NCBI GenBank assembly: GCA_026196955.1
Contig: JAPHTO010000107.1
Location: 1 to 64,000, forward strand
Direction: 5' to 3'
Length of the DNA stretch: 64,000 bases
Source of the DNA: Colwellia sp.
GTDB lineage: Bacteria > Pseudomonadota > Gammaproteobacteria > Enterobacterales > Alteromonadaceae
The position numbers and the translations under genes are program-made. The notes under the pieces are model-generated. The model was not told the origin of the DNA and did not search any database. It was given only the letters and a program-made list of their open reading frames with translations. Positions within the stretch are counted from its first letter, which is position 1. Each line of letters starts with the position of its first letter. This document shows positions 37,349 through 45,818 of the stretch, one piece after another.

Positions 37349-38743
37349 TTATCTTCTACCTTCTCGTCTTAATGCTGACGGTGTAAAATCCTTTTCTTTT
37401 AATTGCACTGAAAAGTCATACATCTTAGCTTCATTATCTAAGCCCATAGCAATATAACGGCGTGATTGAAAATCATGATACACTTCAAGCGTAGACCATT
37501 GTGTCGGTACTTCATAGTAATTTAAACCGTGAGCAATAGCCACTCGGTATAATTCATCACGATTATCATAGATATCCGCAATAGCCACCTGCCAGCTATC
37601 CTCATCTATATAGAAAACACGTTTTTTATAAGTATGACGAGTGTTGTCTTTCAAATTTGCTTCAACAACCCAAACTCTATGTTTTTCATAACGTACTAAA
37701 TCAGGATTAATATGACCCGGCTGAATAATGTCATCGTACTTAACTTTATCACTATGCAAACGATAGTCATTATAAGGAATTAATAACTCTTGCTTACCTT
37801 TAAGTGTCCAGTTATAACGATTTGGTGCACCATTATACATATCAAAATCATCGGTTAATCTTAAACCATCTGAAGCGCTACCTGGTGCATCGTATGCTAC
37901 ATTAGGTGCACGACGTACACGTCGTTGACCTGTATTATAAGTCCATGCTTGACGAGGGGTTTTAATTTGATCCATTGTCTCATGAACAAGTAATGCTGTT
38001 CCCGCTAGACGTGCTGGCTCAGTGACTTTTTGTTTGAATTTAAACAAAATATTGGTTTTTTCAAGATCCGCTGGCGTAACACCTTTAACATCATAAGGAA
38101 GTAATAATTGATCATCAAAACCAACATAAGTGTAGTTACCTGAAGCTGTTGGTGCTGCTTGTCCACCTTGGCGAACGATAGCTTCACCACGGTAGCGGAC
38201 AATATGATTCCATATAGCTTCTAAACCATTTTCTGGTATAGGAAAAGGAATACCAACTGCCGCATTTTTTATACCGTTTCCGCCTTCAACCAACTCAGCG
38301 CGGGTAGCGTTATCCTTTACCGCTTGATATACGTGTTCAGGATAAGACGCACTACGTCGGGTTGGATAAACATTCATTTTAAATGTATCAGGATAAGTGC
38401 TAAATAACTTCATTTGGCCAGGCGTTAACAAATCTTTGTAATCTGCAACATTCTTAGCTGTAATGGTATTTTGCACCTTATCATTTGGGTAAGGATCTAA
38501 ATGGTGATCACCTACCTTATAACCAGCCGGTGCTTGTTTAATACCACCTGTCCACTCAGGAATTGAGCCATCTTTGTTGGCAGCCTGAACAGCTCCCATT
38601 GGCGTCAACTCTTTACCTAACTTTCCTGCATCTTCAGCAGAAATTTTTGCATTAACAACTGTTGAAGTAAGGGCAACAGATACTGCTAATGTTAATAAGC
38701 GACTTTTATTGAAAGCGCTTGTTTTAAAAATATGGGTTTTCAT
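37349..38743 (-). CDS. DUF1329 protein, exported, LolB-like fold family
   Basis: 464 residues with a signal peptide (SRLLTLAVSVALTSTVVNA, cleavage before KISAEDAG). The early segments LGKELTPMGAVQAANKDGSIPEWTGGI and YPNDKVQNTITAKNV are hallmarks of DUF1329, a family predicted to have a fold like the lipoprotein carrier LolB. The C-terminus is DFTPSALRREGRR-like and basic. It lies 14 bp after the DUF1302 gene, so the two are co-transcribed. A periplasmic or outer-membrane-associated hydrophobic-ligand carrier is the inference. Confidence 0.9.
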   Translation of the reverse strand: MKTHIFKTSAFNKSRLLTLAVSVALTSTVVNAKISAEDAGKLGKELTPMGAVQAANKDGSIPEWTGGIKQAPAGYKVGDHHLDPYPNDKVQNTITAKNVADYKDLLTPGQMKLFSTYPDTFKMNVYPTRRSASYPEHVYQAVKDNATRAELVEGGNGIKNAAVGIPFPIPENGLEAIWNHIVRYRGEAIVRQGGQAAPTASGNYTYVGFDDQLLLPYDVKGVTPADLEKTNILFKFKQKVTEPARLAGTALLVHETMDQIKTPRQAWTYNTGQRRVRRAPNVAYDAPGSASDGLRLTDDFDMYNGAPNRYNWTLKGKQELLIPYNDYRLHSDKVKYDDIIQPGHINPDLVRYEKHRVWVVEANLKDNTRHTYKKRVFYIDEDSWQVAIADIYDNRDELYRVAIAHGLNYYEVPTQWSTLEVYHDFQSRRYIAMGLDNEAKMYDFSVQLKEKDFTPSALRREGRR

Positions 38744-38757
38744 AGTGCTGCCTTTTC

Positions 38758-40878
38758 TTAAATTGAATAACTAATGCTAAATGATATGTAATCTCTATCT
38801 TCAATCTGATTGGTAGTGCCTACACCATCAAAGAAGCTATTATAATTTATATCTGCTTTCCATTGACTTTGATAGTCAAAGCTTAAGCCAAGCGCAACTG
38901 ACTTTCTGTCTTCAACAAATAAGAATAATGGATCTGGCGTAATACCTTCTACATCATGTGAAAATACAACACGAGGAGACATATTTACACCAGCAAAAAC
39001 GTTGTTATATTCAAGTTTTGCCACCATTTTATAACCCCAAGCAAAATCTGTTGGGAATGGGTTTGTTTCAACACCGTTTTGAATTGGCATTTCTAAGCCA
39101 GGAGCCGCTGCAATACCGCCATTTCTTGCGGTGCCAGGGCCATTAAGGCGAAGTACACTTTCATCAGGCATATCATTAATATTAATACCACCTATTTCAA
39201 CTAAACCAACGAATTGGCTCGCCCCTAATGTCGGGCCAAACAAATGCGTTAATGTCATTTGTGCTTGAACCGTATCAGATAAAATAAAGCCATTTGCGGT
39301 AACACCTGAAGCATACGGTTGACCCGTACTAGGATCGTTTAACTGTGAAATATTGTTGAAATCGTCTCGTATACCTGCGTTGTAAAGTTGTTGTGGCATA
39401 GCAGCAAACAACAACTCAACATCATCAATTTGCAATGGCTCGTCTTGACGGTAACTGATTTCACCTGCTACTGCTGTTGTACCTAAAGTTGTGTTAAAAC
39501 TTAACGCATACATTTTGATATCTTCAGGGTATGCAAGTTTTACTTGAGAGAAGGCAGAAAGGTTATTATACAGATTGTCTTCAGTGATTGTATGCCCTGC
39601 TAAATATTCAAGATCATCACCAATAGTTGCAGCACCAAAGTTAGCCGTTTGTCCGGCAAAAAGTGGTCTACGGCTATGATAATTTACATAATACAAGCTT
39701 AATTCTGTTTCATTAAGTTCAGGCAAATACCAGGATAAACGTAAACCATACTGGCCACCGTCATCAGGTTCCCATTCAGCAGATTTTCCTGGTGATCTTA
39801 AGGTTAATTTTGTCGGATATGCTAAGTATGCTTGACCGGCAGCTGCCATTAACGCAGGATCTCCTGAGCGCATTATATCGCCAATTTGATTTAAGCCTGC
39901 CATTAAGAAGTTAATATCCATATCAGGGTTGCCTGAAAAACCTAACTGAACATTATTGTTGTGACCACCGTCACCAGCAAAATCATTGGTAGAGAAATAA
40001 CTTCCCGGTGGTGGTAAAACTGTTTTTTCCCAAGAATACTGATAGAAAGCTTCAATATTGATGTTCTCTGTGAGACCTAAAGATCCCCATACAGCACCAA
40101 ATGGAATAAACGCTTCTTTTAGCTCTGCGCCAGGTGCTTTTAAGCGGGCGATATCGACAGGGTTAATTTCGCTGATACCATGACCAATTAATGTACTTTC
40201 ACCCCAGCTGATCACTTGTTGACCAACACGGATAGAGAATGGCATATCACCTATATCAAAATTACCATAAACATAAGCATCAAGTAGACGCACATCAGTA
40301 CACACTTGCTTTTTAGCTTCACTATCATCACATGGGTCGTTGATTTGACCACTCACTTGATTAGTCCAATCTCTATCTGAGTCCATCATGGCAAAGTCAT
40401 AATAGTACATACCACGGACAAACACGCCCATACCATTATAATGAATGTCTAATTCATGGCTGCCTTTTAAAACGGTAGAAAAAGCTTCACCCGCATCATA
40501 ATTTAAATTACCGTTATCAACGTTCGAAGAATATCCACCAGGGTTTTCTACACGAATTACTGTGCCATCAGGTCTGGTAATTGTATTATTCCAAATAGTA
40601 CCGTTATCTGGATTAGCGTTTAATGCCGCATTGTAATTACTAAAGTCAAAGCCATTATTTAAATTATTAGCTTTAGCAATATTGTCATCCCAATTACGGT
40701 TTTCAGTTCGAATACTTGTTCCCAAACTGAATGTTGAATCAAAACTTACCTCAACATCACCAAAGTCCCATCTTGCAGCTTGAGAACTTAAACTTGTCGT
40801 TAATATAGTCATGGAAAGTGCAGCGGCAACACCTAGTGAAATAGGTTTTTTGTTAAAACTGCGCGGGCAATTTTTCAT
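38758..40878 (-). CDS. DUF1302 outer-membrane protein
   Basis: 706 residues. Signal peptide (ISLGVAAALSMTILTTSLSSQA, cleavage before ARWDFG) is followed by the DUF1302 start WDFGDVEVSFDSTFSLGTSIRTENRNW, internal VRVGQQVISWGESTLIGHGI-type strands and a barrel-like C-terminus ending ISFSISYSI. GGGGAGAAAATAA before the ATG is a good ribosome site. The family pairs with DUF1329 genes in many Pseudomonas- and Alteromonas-type genomes, often beside lipid, hydrocarbon or sterol genes. Two FadR-like sites lie in the 384 bp upstream. First gene of its transcript. Confidence 0.9.
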   Translation of the reverse strand: MKNCPRSFNKKPISLGVAAALSMTILTTSLSSQAARWDFGDVEVSFDSTFSLGTSIRTENRNWDDNIAKANNLNNGFDFSNYNAALNANPDNGTIWNNTITRPDGTVIRVENPGGYSSNVDNGNLNYDAGEAFSTVLKGSHELDIHYNGMGVFVRGMYYYDFAMMDSDRDWTNQVSGQINDPCDDSEAKKQVCTDVRLLDAYVYGNFDIGDMPFSIRVGQQVISWGESTLIGHGISEINPVDIARLKAPGAELKEAFIPFGAVWGSLGLTENINIEAFYQYSWEKTVLPPPGSYFSTNDFAGDGGHNNNVQLGFSGNPDMDINFLMAGLNQIGDIMRSGDPALMAAAGQAYLAYPTKLTLRSPGKSAEWEPDDGGQYGLRLSWYLPELNETELSLYYVNYHSRRPLFAGQTANFGAATIGDDLEYLAGHTITEDNLYNNLSAFSQVKLAYPEDIKMYALSFNTTLGTTAVAGEISYRQDEPLQIDDVELLFAAMPQQLYNAGIRDDFNNISQLNDPSTGQPYASGVTANGFILSDTVQAQMTLTHLFGPTLGASQFVGLVEIGGININDMPDESVLRLNGPGTARNGGIAAAPGLEMPIQNGVETNPFPTDFAWGYKMVAKLEYNNVFAGVNMSPRVVFSHDVEGITPDPLFLFVEDRKSVALGLSFDYQSQWKADINYNSFFDGVGTTNQIEDRDYISFSISYSI

Positions 40879-40979
40879 TTATTTTCTCCCCGGTAGCGAA
40901 TCAAGACACATAGAGCCTGTAATTATTGTCTAGCTTGAAACTTGTGGCTTAACTTCGTTATTATTTTTTTATTTATTTC

Positions 40980-40993
40980 TCTACATATGTAGA
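40980..40993. promoter_or_regulatory. 14-bp palindrome upstream of the DUF1302 gene
   Basis: TCTACATATGTAGA is perfectly self-complementary and sits about 100 bp upstream of the start, a usual operator distance. No regulator can be named. Confidence 0.3.
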
Positions 40994-41015
40994 TTAAACA
41001 ATAATTGCATCATTT

Positions 41016-41032
41016 GACTGGTCTGGCAAGCC
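41016..41032. promoter_or_regulatory. FadR-like site 1 (degenerate) upstream of the DUF1302 gene
   Basis: GACTGGTCTGGCAAGCC resembles the FadR 17-mer (left arm CTGGTC, centre T, right arm G-x-C). The left arm is complete and the right arm is weak. About 140 bp upstream of the start. Confidence 0.4.
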
Positions 41033-41207
41033 AAAAAAACAATAGTTAAGCCGCTGTATTTTAATGACTTGCATTTAATATAGAGCATAAGTTTCATCCT
41101 TGTTTAAAACTAGCGTTTAAAACCAAAAAAATCAAAATAAAATAAATTGCACTAAGTTAATGAAATAACACCTGTTTAATAAAAAAATGACAATTTAATA
41201 TCAAACA

Positions 41208-41224
41208 AGATGGTCTGACCACTG
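41208..41224. promoter_or_regulatory. FadR-like site 2 upstream of the DUF1302 gene
   Basis: AGATGGTCTGACCACTG contains the perfect core TGGTC-T-GACCA (41211-41221) of the fatty-acid regulator FadR, close to the E. coli fadB site. It lies about 330 bp upstream of the DUF1302 start, in DNA with no other minus-strand gene to serve. Confidence 0.5.
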
Positions 41225-41262
41225 TTTAAAGCTATTACTCTAACCCTGTCTACATAAATAAA

Positions 41263-41478
41263 TTATTTAATTTCAGTAATAGATAAAAATTTTTTATTTT
41301 CCGTCTGCAAACAAAAATTTCCATGAATGCCATTACTTTTTAAGTAAGGTCGCATATGCATGGCAGGAAATTGAAGTCGTAAACCTTGCGTACTTTTGAC
41401 AACAATAGTTTGCGCTATTCCCTGATAGTAAGGTAAAAACTCATTCGCTGTCATGTTAATGGAAAAGTAATATTTCAT
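41263..41478 (-). CDS. DUF2835 family protein
   Basis: 71 residues, small and soluble. MKYYFSINMTANEFLPYYQG and the run GLRLQFPAMHMRPYL are as in DUF2835 proteins of gammaproteobacteria. No function is known. It lies 62 bp after the pepN stop on the same strand, beyond pepN's terminator hairpin, so it may be separately expressed. Confidence 0.8.
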   Translation of the reverse strand: MKYYFSINMTANEFLPYYQGIAQTIVVKSTQGLRLQFPAMHMRPYLKSNGIHGNFCLQTENKKFLSITEIK

Positions 41479-41500
41479 GGTGTCATAAAATGTATTTAAA

Positions 41501-41535
41501 AAAAGCTGAATAAAGATACGATTTATTCAGCTTTT
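41501..41535 (-). terminator. Intrinsic terminator after pepN
   Basis: AAAAGCTGAATAAA (41501-41514) pairs with TTTATTCAGCTTTT (41522-41535), perfect 14-bp stem, 7-nt loop, with flanking A/T runs giving a T tract on either strand. Lies 6 bp beyond the pepN stop. Confidence 0.9.
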
Positions 41536-41540
41536 TTATA

Positions 41541-44123
41541 TCAACCTAATGCAGCAGTCAATTTTTCTTGCAAATCTTTACTGAGTTTAGGTAAAGCTTG
41601 AAGTTTTTCTAGTTGTTCTCTCATTAGGTTTTGATGGACACTTGAAAAGCTTTTAAATTGAATTAAAGGCGTTAATAATCGAGAAGCAACTTGCGGATTA
41701 ATATCATTTAACTTGGCAATATTTTGTGCTAAAAATTGGTAACCGCGTCCTGTTTTACAATGAAAATAAGCGGGATTATTCATAGCAAATGCACCAAGTA
41801 ACGCCCTTGCTCTGTTTGGATTTTTCAAGCTAAAGTTATCATGATTGGCCAACACTTCAAGTTTATCAAAAATGGTGCTGCTATTTTGACTTGCAGCTAA
41901 AGCAAACCATTTATCCATCACCAGTGTCGTTGCTTGCCATTGTTGTTCAAATTGCAGCATTTGCTTACTAAAACAAACAAGATCATACTTAGCTCCACAA
42001 TTCAGTGCTGCAAGTGAGTCTGTCATATTATCAGCACTATTGAATTGCTGTGCCACTAAGTCTTCGTTTGCTGGCAATGAGGATAAATAATACAAGCAAG
42101 TATTTTTCAATGCTCGATTAGCTGTTATTTCTGCTTCGGTTAACTGCGGCTGTGCTAGCAATTTAATGCAATTTTCAAATTTGGCAATAAGCTGTTGTTC
42201 AAGTCCTTGAGCAATAAAGAGGGTTAAGGATTTGATAGCGGAAACTAACGCAATTGGATCTACCTGCTCGATGAGATCTGCCGCTTCGTCAAAACTTGGT
42301 AACGCTAATTGCTCAGCAATAAATGCGGGATCGTCATTGGCAGATAAAACATCCGCAAAGCAAGTTAATAATTGCTCTGTCAGCGAAAAGTTATTGTCTA
42401 GGGTTAATGCTTGTATGGTCGACATCAATAGTTTTTGTCCTGCGTCCCAGCGACAAAAGCTATTTTTCGCTTTAGCTATAATGGTTAACAAACTTTCCTC
42501 ATCTTGAGCAAAGTTCACTTTGACAGGCGCAGTAAAGTCTTCAAGCATTGCTAGCGTTGGTTTATGGGTAAAGTTTGCAAATTCCCAACTTTGGCTATCT
42601 TGGGTCAACTCTAATAAATGTGTTTGGCTTTGTTGGCTATTTTCACTGCAAATTAATTCAATTTTTATGGGAATATGCAATGCTTTTGGAGACGTTTGCC
42701 TAGTGGTGATGGGCGATTGCTGCGCCAAAGTTAAATGGTACACACCAGAGGCTTCATCAAAGCTTTCTGATACCCTGATAGAAGGTGTTCCCGATTGACT
42801 ATACCATAATTTAAATTGACTGAGATCCTTGCCGGATGCATCACTCATAGCATTGACAAAATCATCACAGGTAACAGCCATACCATCAAAACGCTTGAAA
42901 TATAAATCCATCCCTGCCCTAAAATTACTTTTACCTAACAAGGTATGCAGCATGCGTATAACTTCAGAGCCCTTTTCATAGACAGTCAAGGTGTAGAAAT
43001 TATTCATCTCTAAAACTTTTTCCGGCCTGATTGGATGTGCCATTGGTCCGGCATCTTCAGCAAACTGTTGCGATCGTAATACCCGAACATTTTGAATACG
43101 AGTAACGGCACTTGAGTGCATGTCAGCACTAAATTGCTGATCACGAAAAACCGTTAGACCTTCCTTCAAACTCAATTGAAACCAATCTCGACAAGTAACT
43201 CTGTTCCCTGTCCAGTTATGAAAATACTCATGCGCAATCACGGCTTCAATATTAAAATAATCAGTATCGGTAGCAGAGGCTTTGTCAGCTAGTACATATT
43301 TGCTATTGAAAACATTTAATCCCTTATTTTCCATAGCGCCCATATTGAAGAAATCCACAGCCACTATCATGTATATGTCAAGGTCATACTCTAAATTGAA
43401 AGTCTGCTCATCCCACGCCATTGACTTTTTCAATGAGGTCATCGCATGTTCGGCTTTGGCTAAATTTCCTTCATCAACAAATATTTCTAATGCCACTTTT
43501 CGCCCTGAGCTAGTGGTGTAAGTATCGGTTAGCAAGTCAAACTTCCCTGCAACTAAGGCGAACAGATAACAAGGCTTTGGAAAGGGATCATGCCAGGTAA
43601 CAAAGTGTTTGTTGTTTGCGAGTTCACCTTGGTCAACTTTATTGCCATTTGATAGTAAAAAAGGGTATAAATTTTTATCACCAATAACTTTAGTGGTAAA
43701 GGTCGCCATCACATCGGGTCTATCTAAGTAGTAACTTATACGACGAAAACCTTCCGCTTCACACTGAGTGCAAAAGGCATCCCCCGATTTAAATAAGCCT
43801 TCTAAAGAGGTATTTTCAAGCGGGTTTATTTCCGTCACAATCGTTAAAGTAAAATCATTTTGCTCTGTAGATAATGTCAGGTTTTGCTCTGATAATTGAT
43901 ATTGAGCAGCCGTTAAAGGCGTATTATTTAGTGCAACAGAAATTAAGGTTAATTGCTCACCATCCAACACCAAAGCTTCTTGATGCTCTCCTTGGCGTGA
44001 AATAGTCATTTCATTGATAACTTTCGTGCAAGTATTATCCAATTCAACGGTTAAATTAACTGTATTAATAGCAAAAGGAGCGCAACGGTAATCCGCTAAA
44101 AAACGAGAAGTAGATTGAGTCAT
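41541..44123 (-). CDS. pepN: Aminopeptidase N (M1 family)
   Basis: Zinc aminopeptidase removing N-terminal residues from peptides in the cytoplasm. 860 residues, near the 870 of E. coli PepN. The exopeptidase motif GAMENKG (about 255-261) and the zinc motif HEYFHNW with the downstream Glu (about 291-314) are intact. Domains: beta-sandwich 1-185, thermolysin-like 186-435, beta-sandwich 436-540 and alpha-helical C-terminal part. No signal peptide, as expected. Monocistronic by its own terminator; nhaC ends 61 bp upstream. Confidence 0.96.
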   Translation of the reverse strand: MTQSTSRFLADYRCAPFAINTVNLTVELDNTCTKVINEMTISRQGEHQEALVLDGEQLTLISVALNNTPLTAAQYQLSEQNLTLSTEQNDFTLTIVTEINPLENTSLEGLFKSGDAFCTQCEAEGFRRISYYLDRPDVMATFTTKVIGDKNLYPFLLSNGNKVDQGELANNKHFVTWHDPFPKPCYLFALVAGKFDLLTDTYTTSSGRKVALEIFVDEGNLAKAEHAMTSLKKSMAWDEQTFNLEYDLDIYMIVAVDFFNMGAMENKGLNVFNSKYVLADKASATDTDYFNIEAVIAHEYFHNWTGNRVTCRDWFQLSLKEGLTVFRDQQFSADMHSSAVTRIQNVRVLRSQQFAEDAGPMAHPIRPEKVLEMNNFYTLTVYEKGSEVIRMLHTLLGKSNFRAGMDLYFKRFDGMAVTCDDFVNAMSDASGKDLSQFKLWYSQSGTPSIRVSESFDEASGVYHLTLAQQSPITTRQTSPKALHIPIKIELICSENSQQSQTHLLELTQDSQSWEFANFTHKPTLAMLEDFTAPVKVNFAQDEESLLTIIAKAKNSFCRWDAGQKLLMSTIQALTLDNNFSLTEQLLTCFADVLSANDDPAFIAEQLALPSFDEAADLIEQVDPIALVSAIKSLTLFIAQGLEQQLIAKFENCIKLLAQPQLTEAEITANRALKNTCLYYLSSLPANEDLVAQQFNSADNMTDSLAALNCGAKYDLVCFSKQMLQFEQQWQATTLVMDKWFALAASQNSSTIFDKLEVLANHDNFSLKNPNRARALLGAFAMNNPAYFHCKTGRGYQFLAQNIAKLNDINPQVASRLLTPLIQFKSFSSVHQNLMREQLEKLQALPKLSKDLQEKLTAALG

Positions 44124-44145
44124 AAATGATCCACATAATAAAGAA

Positions 44146-44169
44146 GCCTGCTAGTTAACATTAACAGGC
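44146..44169 (-). terminator. Weak hairpin after nhaC
   Basis: GCCTG (44146-44150) and CAGGC (44165-44169) with inner AT pairing, 15 bp beyond the nhaC stop; on the minus strand it is followed by TTCTTTATT. A weak intrinsic terminator at best. Confidence 0.4.
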
Positions 44170-44184
44170 GTAAACAAAAGGAAA

Positions 44185-45666
44185 TTAAGTTTTGCTAACA
44201 AGCTTTTTAATTTTAAACCCTGTGTAGGCATAAATCACAGCAATTACAGGATTTATTAAATTAAAAAAGCAATAGAAAATATAATCATAAGAAGTTAACG
44301 CTAAAGCACCAAACATAAATGCCCCACACGTATTCCAAGGTATCAGTGGCGAAGTAATAGTCCCTGAGTCTTCTAGTGTCCTACTTAGTACTGTCGGATG
44401 TAAACCACGGCGATGAAATTCTTCCTTAAACATCCGCCCTGGCATCACAATAGCCATATATTGATCAGCAGTAATTAAGTTCGTACCTATACAAGTCACT
44501 ATGGTACTGGTGATTAGGCTACCAATAGATTTCGCCGTTTTTAATATTGTTTCAACAAATTTAGCTAACATGCCTAAATGCTCTAACACTGCACCAAAGC
44601 TTAAAGCACACATGACTAACCAAATGGTATTTAGCATGCTAGCCATACCACCACGACTGAGTAATTCGTCAATCTCTTTATTGCCAGTGTTCACCACAAC
44701 GCCATCAAAAAAAGCTGTCCATATGACGGTAATATATGCGGTAGTGCTAGATAGGCCATCTTTTGCCATACTGAGAATTAATTCTTGCTGAAATAATCCA
44801 GACCAAATAGCACCGATGATTGCACCTATTGCAACCGCAGGAAATGCAGGCATTTTTTTATACGCAAGTGCGAGCAGTATAAACAAGGGAATCAGGTTAA
44901 AAATGGAAATATTATAGGTTTGCTCTAAGGTGCTAGTGAGCATTTGAATACTATCAGTATTACCCACATTAGCTGAAGAATGATCAAAACCAATAATTAA
45001 GAATAGGATCAGTGCAATAGTAATAGAAGGGATTGTCGTTAAGAGCATGTAACGAATATGCTCAAACAATTCACTTCCCGCAACTGCCGGCGCGAGGTTG
45101 GTTGTTTCAGACAGTGGGGATAATTTATCACCGAAATAAGCTCCCGATATTACGGCACCAGCAGTCACTGCGGTAGACATTTCAAAACCATTTGAAATAC
45201 CAATAAAGGCAACACCAACAGTTGCCGCTGTTGTCCACGAACTACCAATACTCATGGCAACAATACCACAAACTACACAGCAAGCGGCGTAAAACCAGCT
45301 TGGGTCTATAATTTGTAAACCATAGTAGATCATTGTAGGGACTGTACCAGAAAGTAACCAGGTTCCTATTAATGCCCCCACCGTCAATAAGATTAATATT
45401 GCCCCAAGCGAAATGGATATACCGTTAACAATTGCTTTTTCAATAGCATGCCACTTATATCCATTTTTTAGACCAATAACAATGGCGATACCCATAGCTA
45501 ATAACAGCGCAATTTGATTAGGCCCATAAGATGAATTATCAGCGAAATAAGACACTGAAGCTGTTAACATTATCACGAGTGAAACTAATGGTATTAACGC
45601 ATCTAGCATGCTTGGCTCTTTGACAGCCCTAATGGAATTGTGTTCTGAAGGTAGTTGATTTGACAT
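44185..45666 (-). CDS. nhaC: NhaC-family Na+/H+ antiporter
   Basis: 493 residues with about 11-12 membrane segments, the first after a short cytoplasmic N-terminus. Family motifs: IGSSWTTAATVGVAFIGI, SGAYFGDKLSPLSETTNLAPA (about 190-210) and TITSPLIPWNTCGAFM near 430-445. NhaC exchangers remove Na+ in return for H+ or vice versa, useful for sodium balance of a marine cell; some members of this group transport malate or lactate instead, so the substrate is a family-level call. Own promoter and 3' hairpin; flanked by prc and pepN. Confidence 0.9.
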   Translation of the reverse strand: MSNQLPSEHNSIRAVKEPSMLDALIPLVSLVIMLTASVSYFADNSSYGPNQIALLLAMGIAIVIGLKNGYKWHAIEKAIVNGISISLGAILILLTVGALIGTWLLSGTVPTMIYYGLQIIDPSWFYAACCVVCGIVAMSIGSSWTTAATVGVAFIGISNGFEMSTAVTAGAVISGAYFGDKLSPLSETTNLAPAVAGSELFEHIRYMLLTTIPSITIALILFLIIGFDHSSANVGNTDSIQMLTSTLEQTYNISIFNLIPLFILLALAYKKMPAFPAVAIGAIIGAIWSGLFQQELILSMAKDGLSSTTAYITVIWTAFFDGVVVNTGNKEIDELLSRGGMASMLNTIWLVMCALSFGAVLEHLGMLAKFVETILKTAKSIGSLITSTIVTCIGTNLITADQYMAIVMPGRMFKEEFHRRGLHPTVLSRTLEDSGTITSPLIPWNTCGAFMFGALALTSYDYIFYCFFNLINPVIAVIYAYTGFKIKKLVSKT

Positions 45667-45777
45667 AGTATGAAATTAACCTTGTTATCGTTATTATATT
45701 TAATATTTATACACTTCCACTTAAGCCACTATATAATTATTCTTGTAAACTAAATAAAAATACCTAACTTAAGATGT

Positions 45778-45806
45778 AAGAAAGCCGCCTTAAAGGCGGC
45801 TTTCTT
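45778..45806 (-). terminator. Intrinsic terminator after prc
   Basis: AAGAAAGCCGCCT, loop TAA, AGGCGGCTTTCTT: perfect 13-bp GC-rich stem, 12 bp beyond the prc stop. The run CTTTCTT provides a pyrimidine tract on both strands. Confidence 0.9.
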
Positions 45807-45818
45807 GTTTTACTTTGT

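Larger units (their letters stand above)
40879..41262. other. Intergenic region upstream of the DUF1302 gene, no gene seen
   Basis: 384 bp between the DUF1302 start and the DUF2835 stop. Contains a 14-bp palindrome TCTACATATGTAGA (40980-40993) and two FadR-like sites (separate entries). Otherwise AT-rich with no coding frame. Confidence 0.6.
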
